From Conus ventricosus (lineage: Eukaryota > Mollusca > Gastropoda > Neogastropoda > Conidae): DNA of 64,000 bases. Location: contig CM031604.1 of assembly GCA_018398815.1 (NCBI GenBank), positions 49,845,306-49,909,305 on the forward strand. The letters are read 5' to 3'. Within the stretch, counting starts at the first letter, position 1. Each line of letters opens with the position of its first letter. A program made the position numbers and the translations under genes. The notes beneath the pieces are model-generated. The model saw only the letters and a list, made by a program, of their open reading frames with translations. It was not told where the DNA came from and searched no databases. This document shows positions 1 to 12,789 of this stretch, one piece after another.

Positions 1-150
1 CACGAACCGAATCCACTTCTTTCGAGTATCTGCATCAGATGGAAATGTGTGCAAAGAATATCCGTCTCCTGCTGAGCGGCTGCACTCGCCTACAGCACAA
101 TATCTGCCACCCCCTCGTGACTTTTTAGGCTGTAGGGGTTCGCAACTCGT
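1..150 (-). CDS. THAP-type zinc finger coding segment (partial, cut by window edge)
   Basis: Read on the minus strand this stretch encodes a THAP (C2CH) DNA-binding finger start. Visible are RYCAVGEC (the first cysteine pair), a glycine/serine linker, YSLHTFPSD (the conserved Phe-Pro of THAP fingers) and TRKKWIRFV (the conserved Trp). The final Cys-x2-His pair would lie beyond base 1. The frame stays open upstream to about base 260 but has no ATG there, so an upstream exon or a nearby splice acceptor is needed. THAP proteins are DNA-binding nuclear factors, and the domain also occurs in P-element-type transposases. The segment is on the same strand as the SRPK gene, whose 3' exons should lie further left, so it may be a transposon-derived unit inside an SRPK intron. 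The family call is good; the gene identity is unknown. Confidence 0.72.
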
Positions 151-259
151 GTTGATTTCACTTGGCGTTGGCTTGTTGTGTAGGTCGCGGCTGACGGCCA
201 GTCCATCAAGTGACGTCACGGTTTTCGGTCTACCGCGCGGGGTTTGAACAGGTGTGCAA

Positions 260-2300
260 AAGTCGTTTTTTATCTATTAAATTCTTTCGGCGATTTTATT
301 TAAAAAATGAATACCATACCGTAGTTATATGACATGTAGACCCGTTTTTAACAAATTATCAAAAATCTCTAAAGTAGACCTTTAAGTCTGACAGTGACCA
401 TGAGAAGGCCAAATAAGTACACTAATGGCCGTGTGAACATAGGTGACAGCAATATAGAAGGTATACCAAGGACACAAAACGAAGGTGATAAATGGGCCAG
501 TACATATGTCATCAAGCAAGCCACTGATCACCCAAAGCCAAGTGGCTTTTAAAGGTATGTATAGGAAATTTGTCTGCCTTGCACTCACCCATGGACAAAT
601 ATGTACAAGTGAGACAAAATAAGGTACACCACGAACATCATACTTCACATGGTAAAAAGCGCCATGATCCAAATGCAAAACGAGCCATCTAGGGATCAGA
701 ACAACAAAAATTCTTGGTTATCAATATACAAGTAAAAGAGGGCTACAGAGCCATTTACAGAATGGCTGTGCCACAAAACATGCTTAAAGACGAGGCTAAA
801 CCAGGCACGTACATGGGAAACAAGTAAATACATATGAGTGTGGCATGACCACTCAAACATTACATGGTGAGAGTTGGGGTCTCCACTGGAATCAGTTCAA
901 GAGTGCACCACAAACCCTCAAACTAATTTGGCGTGAAGTATCATCTGAGAGTGTGTAATGACACAGACACAGCCTCCCAGTGTCAAGGCTGGTAGTAACA
1001 AAGTGTCTCTATGTCAGCAAAATATTACAGTTTTTTCTGCAAGTGTCTTTTTATTTCTGACACATAAAAGAGAGAAGGGGTACAAAAGTTCTACTTTGGA
1101 AAAGTAGCCTTGCGAGCTAGTACTTTTCCTACACAGTTCCAAGCCTCCATATCCTCCTCCATAGACAACCTGTCATTGTGCTACTTCTAAGACAGTGGGT
1201 CCCTGGAGAAGGCATGAATCACACTAACCCTGGAAGACAGGATGACAAGAAAGCAGTTTTTTTTATCACGAGGTTCAAAAGTGAGCATTCAGTGATGGAT
1301 TCGAAGTCTCCAAAGGCCAGATACTCCAGGACTAAGGGCAGGCTCCACTTCAGGTATCTCCTTGGTCTAGGGGATCCCAAGGCAGCATAAGAGATCAATT
1401 CTGTCAAAAAAAGATCATGGCTAATCTCTGCCCTTAAGCCTGAAGATTTTAGCAACTACCGCCCGAAAACCTCTCAAGGTGGTGGCTTCCCTTCCTGAGA
1501 TCTGGAGGTCTTCAAGGAAGTGTGCAATGTCTTCAACTGCGGCCGACATTGAGAAGACAACAACTTTAGAGCACCACCTTGCAAAGATTCTCCGTTTATC
1601 ATCATATACTTTCATTCAAGAAACATGTCGCCCCAAGAGTCATGCACATGCCGCTCTATTCAAGAGGGGAAAGAGCTATATGCCAGATCAGTGCAGGCTG
1701 ACGGCCCAATCTCCTGGGACAATAACCTTAGCCTGCTGAGGCCTATTACAGGCTTAACTTCCAATTCCTTGGAACGAAAGAAAGGAATGCTAAGAAATCT
1801 GAAGGAATAGAGTGATCTCCCTAACAGCATCTTCCAGGAGAAAGAGACAATTACAGAAAGAACTGCAACCTTGGACGAGTCCCTGTGTCACGAACCTGGT
1901 CCAAACTGTACTGTCATGAATAGGGGAGCCAAAAGGAAATCCTTGAGGTCTCAAAAACGGACAGTAACCCAAGTGCTAAACGAGATAGAGTTCTAATGAG
2001 AGAAAGAAGGAGCAAAAGACATGAGGGTAAAAGAGACCAGCCCCACTAAACTCCTTGAGATCACTGGAAAGGTAATTCCTGAACCATGACAAGGCACAAG
2101 ACAGAAGCCTAAAAGGAGCCAAAATCTTTTTACTCCTTCCTCCACTTCTGATATCATTATGATTTATTCTTCGCACAAACAAAACCATGACCATGAGAAA
2201 TGCACATGAAAGGAAGAAAATATTCAGCAGGAGAAAAAAAACTTGCAGACCATCTTCAAGGTTATGACCAGGATCATCAATGCAGGAATTCCTGAAGGAT
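260..2300. other. No gene recognised; low-complexity and unassigned sequence
   Basis: The stretch 382-678 has an open minus-strand frame rich in aromatic and hydrophobic residues that I cannot match to a family. About 1,440-1,800 on the plus strand has two overlapping open frames of 60-86 codons with no recognisable domain. It may be an old transposon remnant, since it flanks two SINE copies. No promoter or RNA gene is recognised. Confidence 0.4.
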
Positions 2301-2310
2301 AGACTGGTAA

Positions 2311-3162
2311 ACTTTTTTTCCTTTTTGCTGTCCCATCTTCTGTGCCACCTCAGTGACAGTGTACCCACGTTGCTCATTCTGACACTCCGTCCACAGCCAC
2401 AGACCGGTCAGTCCCGCTGCAGCCCCAGCAATCCACAGGCAGCAGTCAATAACAAGTCGTCAAGAGGCAACCCACCGGTGGAGACTCTGCACTGCTGCTG
2501 TGTCACTTCAGTGGTGTTCAGTGACGCCTGTTCTGATCCAACATAATTATGCAGGACACCACCTACTAAGCCCCCTACTGATGACAATAATTGCTTAGTT
2601 CCGGTTGATGGCGTGAGCGAGGTCTTCCTCCGGAGGGCGCCACCATGTCTGTCCAACGACAGCCCTCATGGACTCGCCAATACCAGTGACCCTGACGGAA
2701 CCAAACCAAGGCCACAGATGTGGAGAGGACATCAAAACTGAGGGCACCATGAGAGCAGGGCATGAAGGGCCACAGAATTTGAGACTTTTTTTTAATGCTG
2801 ATTGATGAGAATGAGGATGATTAAGATGATGCTACGGATTTCCATTCTGGTCTGAGACTGCATGACAGGGCTGTACTCTCAATTCCTTTCATAATATATC
2901 CCGGCGTCAACCAGGCCTGCGAGATACAGACACCTGCAGTGCTGGTCTCGAAATTTGAGCAACACTCTCAGAGATGCATCCATTAAGTGGATGAAACTTG
3001 ACTGTATGGTCCCAGTCTTCCCAAGTGAGCCCATAGCAAACTCTCAACTCTGGGTAGGAGCCGGTTGGAGAAGAAAAATCCCACATGACTCTGATGGGAA
3101 TCGAACCCACGACCTCCCAACCAAAATTCGCAATGCTAACCACTTTGCCACAGCAGCTGGTT
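2311..3162 (-). mobile_element. tRNA-headed SINE, copy A (full length)
   Basis: The tRNA-like head is at the high-coordinate end. On the minus strand it reads a box A-like GTGGCAAAGTGG, then the box B-like GGTTCGATTCC. About 700 bp of family-specific body follow, ending in GGGACAGCAAAAAGG and a T/A-rich tail. A degenerate target duplication (GACTGGTAA at 2,303 and GACTGCTAA at 3,163) flanks it. It aligns end to end with copies B and C. At about 850 bp it is long for a SINE. Confidence 0.8.
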
Positions 3163-3441
3163 GACTGCTAACAAATGTGATGAATAGCATAAATAAAATA
3201 AGCACAAAAACTAGACGTCAGCATTATTTAAGACACAGGCAGTAAGACAGTCGCTTATCTCAAGTCAGGAGCAAAATGGAAGTGGAAAGGAACCAGTGTA
3301 TGAAGTCACTAGGAACAAAATTTCTGTATAAAGAATCTTGAAAACAAGAAACATAGAATTCTAAATGAAGACAGAAGGCGCGAGGGCAAATAGTGTGTCT
3401 GGATGACCATGTTTAACCTATAGATACAAATATGTGTGTCT

Positions 3442-3453
3442 GGATGACCATGT
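3442..3453. repeat. Target-site duplication, left, of SINE copy B
   Basis: GGATGACCATGT occurs here and again at 4,313-4,324, immediately outside the two ends of SINE copy B. A perfect 12-bp match shows insertion by target-primed reverse transcription. The same motif recurs at about 3,402 and 4,370, so part of the flank is itself repeated. Confidence 0.8.
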
Positions 3454-4312
3454 CTTTTTTGTTTTTTCGTTTTTTGCTGTCCCAACCTCTGCGCCACCTC
3501 AGAGGCAGTGCACCCATGCCGCTCATTCTGACACCCCGTCCACAGCCCCAGCCCAGTCGGCCCCGCCGCAGCCCCAGCCCCAGCAATCCACAGGGAGCAG
3601 CCAATGTCAAGTCGTCAAGAGGCAACCCACCGGAGGAGACACTGCACTGCTGCCGAGTCACTTCGGTGGTGTTCAGTGGCGCCTGTTCTGATCTAACATA
3701 CGCAAGACACCACCTACTAAGCCCCCTACTGACGACAATAATTGCTTAGTCGCGGAGCCGGCATGTGTGAGCTCTCCCCCCGGAGGGCGCTACTACGTCC
3801 GTCCAACGACAGTCCCCACAGACTCGCCGATACCGGTGACCCTGACGGAACCACACCAAGGCCATAGACGTGGAGAGGACATCGAAACTGAGGTCACCAT
3901 GAGAGCGTGGCATGAAGGGTCACAGAATTTGAGACATTTTTTTTAATGCTGATCGATGAGAATGAGGATGATTAAGATGATGCTACGGATTTCCATTTCG
4001 GTCTGAGACTTCATGACAGGGCTGTACTCGATGCTTCCTTTCATAATATATCCCGGCGTCAACCAGACCCGAGAGATACAGGCACCTGCAGTGTTGGTCA
4101 GGAAATTTGAGCAACACTCTCAGAAACGCATCCATTAAGTGGATGAAACTCGACTGTGTGATCCCAGTCTCCCCAACCGAGTCCGCAGCAAACTCAACTC
4201 TGGGTAGGAGCCGGTAGGGGCAGAAAAACCCACATGACTCTGATGGGATTCAAACCCATGACCTCCCAGCCGGGAGTCCGCGACGCTAACCACTTCGTCA
4301 TGGCGGCTGGTT
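3454..4312 (-). mobile_element. tRNA-headed SINE, copy B (full length)
   Basis: This copy runs parallel to copy A with a 3'-end-to-head spacing of about 290 bp. Its head on the minus strand contains GACGAAGTGGTTAGCG and GGGTTTGAATCCC. The body carries the same GTGAACACCACCGAAG-type segment and ends in GGGACAGCAAAAAACG before a T-rich tail on the plus strand. It is flanked by the perfect 12-bp repeat GGATGACCATGT, so its ends are exactly placed. It looks less diverged from copy C than copy A does. Confidence 0.85.
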
Positions 4313-4410
4313 GGATGACCATGTTTAACCTACAGTTACAAATGTGTTATCTTACATGGCGGCTGGTTGGATGACCATGTTTAACCTACAGTTACAAATG
4401 TGTTATCTTA
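4298..4410. repeat. Tandem duplication of ~56 bp at the SINE B head junction
   Basis: A unit beginning CATGGCGGCTGGTTGG and ending TGTGTTATCTTA is present twice in a row (4,298-4,353 and 4,354-4,410). The unit spans the first ~15 bp of the SINE head plus its flanking DNA, so the duplication arose after SINE insertion. Confidence 0.8.
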
Positions 4411-5827
4411 AATAATGATTGGAATGTCTTCTGGATACACGGCACCTACTTGCAGATAGCTGGAACGAACGAAGAGGGAGTCAAGAAAGGCTTCAAAAAA
4501 GCATCACGAAACTGCCACACCTTCTAAGATGCTTGCGGAAGAGAAACTGAATAGTACCAAACTCTTTGAAAAAAAGAGGATTAAACTCAAACCAAGCGGG
4601 ACAAGGGGGCGAACAAATCAAAACAAGAAACTGCAAGAGTACTTGTCACAACAGACCATGCATTGCTGACCGCCGCTCTAACCTGAGGATATTCTGAACT
4701 ATGGGCCAAATCATCATCATCGTAACATTTTTCAGCACAAAAACCGTTTTCACCTTGCTTGTCAGACTCCCGCATTCACATAAAAAATTCCTTAATAGGA
4801 ACAGACAGACTGCGACCAGTCTTCCCTGCTTGTAAAACCTGGGAGTTTGCCCTTCCGCTCCAATGACCCCCATTGGAGTCGCCCCTTCCTGGTAGCTCTT
4901 CAAGTCAAAGCCTTGAAAGGTGGCAGACTCAACCCAGGCCTACCTGGCAAATGTTCAGATATCAGCTGCTTCTCATTAGCTAGCGCCCGGGGTAAACAGT
5001 GCACAGCCCACTGTGGGGAGAAGCTGGCCTGTCTTTGCTTGACTCGGGACCATACGATGGACGATAAAGCAGGAAGCATCAGTCACACTGCCCTTGCCAA
5101 AACTGGTGGACCTTCCAGACATATTCAAGATAAGAGCCAAAAATTGTGCACCAGCCCAACTCTTGCACATGGAAGGAATGGAGAACAACTAGTGCAGCTG
5201 ACACTGGTTTTATGCAAGTTGATGTCGTTGACACCTTTCCAACATGACAAGCAGGCTCTGGAAGTACAATTTGAAGAAGAAACATCAATCAACTAGGTCG
5301 ACGCTGGGGCGCTCTGTGACAACCGTAATGACGAAACCAAGTGCAGGTTTGTTTGTATTTTCTTCATGGCCAAGACGAAGTGTCTTCCCCTTACACTTGG
5401 ATGGCTGACTCAAATGACCGCTTCTGAGAATCCATGATGGTAACCAAACTCGAGAAGTCCAGTTGAGGGCATGTTTCCTTGCTGAGGAAAAGGTAAAAAC
5501 TGAATTCAATCATTCAGGGTGCAATATTGGGAACTTACTAAAGGAAGGTACTCCTATTGGTTTGTCTGTTAAAGAGAAAAGCTAGCTCCCCACTCTCCTT
5601 TTTAACCTTTTTATTGGGAATCCTGTTGTTTGCTCCACACCCAGTGGAGATTAGGCATTTGTTTGGTCTGGTAAGTATGAAAAAAAAAACTTTCTCCCTT
5701 TATGATTCTCCCATTACTGGCTCCTACAACTAGCCGCCAACCAACAACCACAGGCGGAGATCCAGATCCAGATCCAGATGATAAAGAAACAATCTCTGCT
5801 TCTCCACAAGTCTCTGGAACAACTCAC
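4411..5827. other. Unassigned sequence left of SRPK spacer exon
   Basis: A plus-strand frame of 149 codons (4,847-5,296) is open but shows no known domain, and minus-strand frames here are equally unconvincing. The region should be SRPK intron if the gene continues beyond base 1. None of the SRPK C-lobe motifs, such as the activation segment with its DLG triplet, can be found between 1 and 5,827. Confidence 0.45.
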
Positions 5828-6225
5828 TTTTTGCATTGAGATTGCTGTTCTCCTGTCCAATGGTGATGAATGTGGTGGCTGTGCTGCTGTCGTCAGCGGC
5901 AGGGTCCAATGTGGACTGAGGAGGAGGAAAAGGAGTGGACTTGCTCTCAACATCCGAGGGCTTCAGTTCAGCCAGGGGGAAGACAAGGGCGTGATGCCAT
6001 TCACTTTGAGCCCTTCCCCTGGGCAGTCTCCCTGGGCCTGCGCGTCAGTTGTGGTGGAGAGCCCAACGTGGAGGCGATGACGGCTGGGGAGGTGAGGTTC
6101 TGTAGGCTGTTGGTGCTGGCACTGTTGGCCATGCTGTCAGTGTCTGACTGCTGCAGGCTGGCCAGGCTACCACTGTTCACCATGCTGCCCACACCATTCT
6201 CTTCGTCCTCCCCACCTTCCTCTGG
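5828..6225 (-). CDS. SRPK: SRPK exon 10: low-complexity spacer segment, frame broken
   Basis: The acceptor CCTCAG precedes a frame beginning PEEGGEDEENGVG and continuing through a Ser/Asn-rich stretch (SLASLQQSDTDSMANSAS) typical of the insert that splits the SRPK kinase domain. Entry phase (0) agrees with exon 9. The frame then stops near 6,001. Coding-like sequence resumes in another frame (ELKPSDVESKSTPFPPPQ, later FITIGQENSNLNAK) up to a strong GTGAGT donor at 5,822-5,827. Two single-base losses, one of them in the CCCCC run near 5,973, would reconnect the frames. Either sequencing indels or real damage explains this; a small cryptic intron is a third possibility. Confidence 0.7.
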
Positions 6226-6623
6226 CTGAGGACCAATACATGACTGTCACAACAAGGGAGCACACCTCTTCATTTACTCCCCCCCCCCCCCCCCCCCAAT
6301 CATTTCTTGTTTCCGTTTTCCTTTACAAACTCTTGACTTCTAAAGTCTTTGTTGACATTCAAATGTTTTGTTTTGTTTTCTCTTTAGTCTACATCTATCA
6401 ACAAGCAGAGTGGCATACCTCAGAATTACCATCTAAACATAATCATATTCACATCTGGACATGCACCACATCCAAAGGGCAATATACATGGCTATAATTG
6501 TATCTCAAAATAGTGTCTTTTATGTTGTTCACCCCCCCCCCCCCCCCCCTCCCCAAGAACAAGGCAGAGCAAAGTATATTCCTGATTAAAAAATAACAAC
6601 GGAGCAAGAGTGCCAACACTTAC

Positions 6624-6766
6624 TACTTTTTCTTTGTCAAGCTCCTCCAGCTGCTGCATTTGCATCTCAATCAACTGTTGCTGACGTTTCTTCTTCTTCT
6701 TTAACTTTTTCTTCTTGTTCTTGGACATTTTGGCCTCTACTGCTTTCTCTTTCGGAGCTGTGCTCA
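6624..6766 (-). CDS. SRPK: SRPK exon 9: basic start of the spacer domain
   Basis: The acceptor TTTTCAG and donor GTAAGT delimit 143 bp. With the one base carried over from exon 8 the junction reads GSAVSTAP, as in vertebrate SRPK2. MSKNKKKKLKKKKKRQQQ and a Gln/Glu-rich helix ending LEELDKEKV follow. In the family this lysine-rich stretch begins the spacer that governs cytoplasmic anchoring and chaperone binding. Confidence 0.93.
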
Positions 6767-6843
6767 CTGAAAATAATGACAATTGATGACTGTAAAGTGT
6801 AAGAAACATGATGTTATTTCCTTTATAATGTGCTGTTATAAAA

Positions 6844-6853
6844 TCATACTGCA
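6844..6853. repeat. Target-site duplication, left, of foldback element 1
   Basis: TCATACTGCA occurs here and at 8,668-8,677, directly outside the two ends of the 6,854-8,667 foldback element. The 10-bp match fits the 12-13 bp duplications of the other foldback elements. Confidence 0.6.
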
Positions 6854-6921
6854 GAACAGCACACAAAACAAAGTGTGAAGTAACGACGATTTAATGCACG
6901 ACACAAAACAGGACAAGAAAT

Positions 6922-6944
6922 TTTCGGCAAAATGCCTTCCTCAG
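6922..6944 (-). ncRNA. Hammerhead-like core, left arm of foldback 1
   Basis: On the minus strand: CTGAGGA, an extra A, the hairpin GGCA-TTT-TGCC, then GAAA. This has the conserved boxes of a hammerhead ribozyme around stem II. The extra A before stem II is non-consensus, and stems I and III were not established. Confidence 0.35.
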
Positions 6945-7087
6945 CGACAAAAAAATACAGACATAAACATGCACAATATTCCGTCTCATGTGTGAAAGGC
7001 CAAAGTGGAAATGAGAGGAGGAAAGGAAGTGGAGAGAGGGAGAGTAGAGTCGAGGAATAGGGACGAGGAAGAGGGTAGAGAAGGTGG

Positions 7088-7103
7088 GGGGGGGGGGGGG
7101 GGA

Positions 7104-7138
<35 letters not shown>
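7088..7138. repeat. Long interrupted poly-G tract
   Basis: Two G runs (about 16 and over 30) are separated by AGA inside the left arm of foldback 1. The matching C run in the right arm is at about 8,335-8,354. The tract could form G-quadruplexes, and its assembled length is unreliable. Confidence 0.8.
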
Positions 7139-7139
<1 letters not shown>

Positions 7140-7855
7140 GAAAGAGAGGGAGAGACAGAGAGAGAATGGAAGTAGAGGAAGAGTGGAAAATGAGAGAGAG
7201 AAGAGGAGGGAAGGAGAGTGAGTGGAGGGGGAGGGTGTGATGGTATGTAGTGGGTGTGTTGCTCCTTCCCCCTTTCGTTCCTTCTCTTTACTTTCCTTCT
7301 TACTTCCTTTCTCTCTACTTTCGACCTCTACTCTTCTCCTCTCTCACCCCCCCCCTCCTCCCCCTCCCTCATACTTCCACCCTTCCTTTAGGCCCCTCTT
7401 TTTGTCCTCTCTTTATGTCTCTCCTTTCCTCCCGGCCCTCCCCTTTCCCCTCCCTCCCCTCCTTTTTCTTCCCCTTTTTTAAAATTTTTTTGTCTATCTG
7501 TATATATATATATATATATATGTATATATTTATATATATATGTGTGTGTATATATATGTATAGATAATTTTTTTTTTTTTTTTGGTCATTGGGAGTGTTG
7601 TTAGCGCCTCTCATCATGACCGCATATCTATCTTTTGCGTTAATGCTCTTATTTTTGCCCCTTTTTTTCTGTTGCGCCACCATAGCACCACCTACTTCCC
7701 TATGCTACACCCAGATGTCTTAATGTATGCCTTGTTTGTATATTTACCCATTTATTCCCCACTGTTACCCCCCCCCCCCCCCCCCCCCCCAGTGTGTGCG
7801 CTTATTGGCGTGTGTATGTGTGCGTGCATGTTTGTTCGTGCGCGCGCGCGCGCAC

Positions 7856-7856
<1 letters not shown>

Positions 7857-7911
<55 letters not shown>
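7857..7911. repeat. (TG)n microsatellite after a (CG)n stretch
   Basis: About 27 TG units follow GCGCGCGCGCGC. This is in the loop of foldback 1, not its arms. Confidence 0.9.
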
Positions 7912-8527
7912 TTTTGCCCGCGGGCAAGTGTTTTTTTTCTTCTTTTTTTTTTCGTGTGTGTGGGGGGTGAGCCTTGCAGCTCTTAGCTGCGTCTGGCTAG
8001 TGGGTTTTTTCTCGGGGTTCTCCCGTTTTCCCTCTCACCCCTTGGTGCTTGGGTAGGGCAACCTACCCTTGGGCCAGACTTGGGTCGGATGCTTTAGGCG
8101 GCTGACCCCCTTCTCTCCCCCCCCCCCCCCCCCCTTGTCATTTAAAATGCTTTTCGAGTATATTGTATCTTTTTTATTGTGCTTTCTCTTGTTCATTTCC
8201 TTCATATGCAACACACCCACTACATACCATCACACCCTCCCCCTCCACTCACTCTCCTTCCCCTCCTCTTCTCTCTCTCATTCTCCACTCTTCCTCTACT
8301 TCCATTCTCTCTCTGTCTCTCCCCTCTCTTTCTCCCCCCCCCCCCCCCCCCCCCCTCTCTCTCTCTCTCTCCCTTTCCTCCTCCTCACTTTACTCTACCC
8401 TCTTTCCTCGTGCCCTATTCCTCGAACTCTACTCACCCTCTCTTCCACTGTCCCTCTGTCTACTTCATTCACCACTTGGCTTCACAAGGGGAGTATTGTG
8501 CATGTTTATGTCTGTATTTTTTTGTCG

Positions 8528-8550
8528 CTGAGGAAGGCATTTTGCCGAAA
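8528..8550 (+). ncRNA. Hammerhead-like core, right arm of foldback 1
   Basis: CTGAGGA, A, hairpin GGCA-TTT-TGCC, GAAA on the plus strand: the inverted partner of the 6,922 core, with identical stem II. It lies about 68 nt before the end of the arm, the same spacing as in foldback 2. Confidence 0.35.
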
Positions 8551-8789
8551 ATTTCTTGTCCTGTTTTGTGTCGTGCATTAAATCGTCGTTACTTCACACT
8601 TTGTTTTGTGTGCTCTTCTGCTTTTTTGTCGTGTTTCAGTAACGCCGCAGTTTGTTTCATTTGCCGTTCATACTGCATAAGTTGAGATCACACCATGGAC
8701 AATTGCAACCTGTTTACAAGCGGTTTGTCACTGAGCATTATTTTTTTCTTTCCCACTTCACTCTCACAAATAAATTACCTCCTTGGCGC

Positions 8790-8860
8790 CTCGTCGATCA
8801 CCTGGCGGGCGACGGGTTGAGTGCTTCGCACAGACGCTTTGCCCGCCAGGTGATCGACGA
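8790..8860. repeat. Perfect 19-20 bp inverted repeat with 30-nt loop
   Basis: CGTCGATCACCTGGCGGGC and its exact reverse complement flank a loop of about 30 nt containing TGCTTCGCACAGACGC. This GC-rich hairpin lies in AT-rich surroundings just right of foldback 1 and is not part of its arms. Confidence 0.8.
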
Positions 8861-9116
8861 TTTACTCAAATTTTCACATGCAGCTGTGCGGTCTAAGGGA
8901 AACAATTGTGGTATCTACAGAAAGCTGAGGATCTCCTCTATTAGGTGGTACTCTCCCTTGGTGTATATCTCGCATTTGATTCTACTTTTTCACTCATATT
9001 ATGGGATAGCTGGAGATAACTCTGGCTGCCCGTGTTCATCATGTTGTCGGCACCGAAGCGTCAGTGAGTCATAGCGAACAGAAACATCTTATTTCAAGAA
9101 GTAATTGAAAGAATAA

Positions 9117-9698
9117 TGGAAGAACGATCAAATGAAGAACTGGAACTGTTTTCCGAACTTGTCGAACTTTTCCGAACTGTTTTCTGAACTTGCCGAATCG
9201 GACCGAGAGGATATGAGTGACGATGCCGAGTTGCACATACTAAATGATGAAATTTTTCCATTTTGCTTCAAATATGTGACAGCAGCTCTCTGTTTGAGGT
9301 TTAGACCATGCACACAGCTGTGTGTGTGAAAGATAATTGTTTTTATGTGTTTGCTACACATTGTGTTGACTACAGTTATGATCATATTGATTTTTCATCC
9401 ATACTTATGTGGAGAAAACGTTTTTGCTGATAGCTGTTTGCCTACACTTTTCAAACTAGTGGCGAGTCAAGTGTGTACTGAGCACAGGACTGTAGTATTT
9501 TTTTTCTAAAAGAACATGATTTGAAGTTTTCAAAAACATAATATTTATTTAACCGAGTGAACTGTTTAGTCTGGTAGCCGTTATAATATTTATTGTTGTA
9601 TTTGGTTTGGTTCTGTCTGTATATTTTTTGTAAAAATACCGAAAATAGTGCGTCTCAGCGTGTCACGGTTGTGGCAGAAAGTTATGTCTGCATTGAGT
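9117..9698 (+). pseudogene. Possible transposase N-terminal remnant
   Basis: From an ATG at 9,117 the plus strand reads MEERSNEELELFSELVELF. After a frame change near 9,180 it continues ELFSELAESDREDMSDDAE. This acidic, serine-poor start resembles N-termini of piggyBac-type transposases. About 480 bp downstream is CATTGAGTTAA (TTAA at 9,697), which could be a piggyBac-like end, but I found no matching left end. Weak call. Confidence 0.25.
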
Positions 9699-9909
9699 TA
9701 AAGGAAAAAAAAAAATTAAAGTAAACCAAACGAGCCCCTCTTCTGTAAATCATGAGAATTTTAAATACAGTCATCAAAAGCTGCTCCTTCAGCCAGATGG
9801 CCTACAAACTGATCTGATTCAGAAAATCAATACCCATCTTGCTCCAAATTTGAGAAGATAAGTAATTGCTTGTTCTCTATTTTGTTTTCCTGTATGTTGT
9901 TTATCTTGC

Positions 9910-10140
9910 CTGAAGAAGACCAAAGAGATCGAAACGTGTTGTATTTTGTGTCGTAATTTGTCTGCCCCTCTTGTCTGGCGCTGAATGAAAATGAGGCTCA
10001 TTCAATGCCTACCTTGTGCTGAAGAGATCAAAGCTAAGTGACAAACGCCTTGCCTGAAGAAGACCTAAGAGGTCGAAATGCGTTGTTTTGTCTTGTGACT
10101 CGTTTGTCCACGTTTCTCTTGGCGGTTCGCTAACATTTAT
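9910..10140 (+). repeat. Tandem pair of hammerhead-like cores (foldback-family remnant)
   Basis: Two cores, CTGAAGA-A-GACC...GATC-GAAA (9,910-9,934) and CTGAAGA-A-GACC-TAAGA-GGTC-GAAA (10,054-10,078), stand 144 bp apart in the same orientation. The second is followed by ATGCGTTGT, TTTGTCCACGT and TTGGCGGT, matching the terminal ~100 bp of foldback 2 (GAAATGCATCGTG, TTTGTCAATGTCATTGGCGGT). Direct tandem units fit the partial tandem arrangement reported for Penelope-like elements. Confidence 0.5.
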
Positions 10141-12468
<2,328 letters not shown>

Positions 12469-12789
12469 TTAACCCCTTCACTGCCACAGTATAATAGCAC
12501 ATTTGAAAATCTGTCTGCCGTGGTAAAATTGAGCTTTTTGGGGTAGGTTCAATGAAATGGTTACTGCTCACTTATTTCTTGACAGATCTCTTTGATTTTT
12601 TGCATGTTTTGTTGTTATGCATTTGTCTACAATGTTCTATCAAAATGACTTGATTATGTTGATAATTAGTATAGCAGAAATTGACATAATTATAAAAATT
12701 GTACCAAAAATAACAGTTTTCGAGTGTACACAAACACATTGCGCCAAACAGAATGAGTCAAAACACTGAAAAAGTGGTCTTACTACTTA

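Larger units (their letters stand above)
6854..8667 (+). mobile_element. Foldback element 1 with hammerhead-like cores in both arms
   Basis: The left arm (from 6,854) and right arm (ending about 8,618) are inverted repeats. GAACAGCACACAAAAC pairs with GTTTTGTGTGCTCTTC, and pairing continues through the CGACGATTTAATGCACGAC block and a diverged purine-rich stretch for at least ~250 bp. The arms enclose about 1.2 kb of poly-C, poly-G, (TA)n, (TG)n and pyrimidine-rich DNA. After the right arm there is a 49-nt unpaired tail (8,619-8,667), then the 10-bp target duplication. Each arm holds a CTGAGGA/GGCA-TTT-TGCC/GAAA core. No protein is encoded. Architecture and cores suggest a non-autonomous Penelope-like derivative; that assignment is inference. 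Confidence 0.65.

Noticed and set aside
382..678. 98-codon hydrophobic minus-strand frame, possible membrane protein
   Set aside because: No start context, no family match, and the opposite frames look equally random.
4847..5296. 149-codon plus-strand open frame
   Set aside because: No domain, no repeat family match and no splice support; length alone is not enough.
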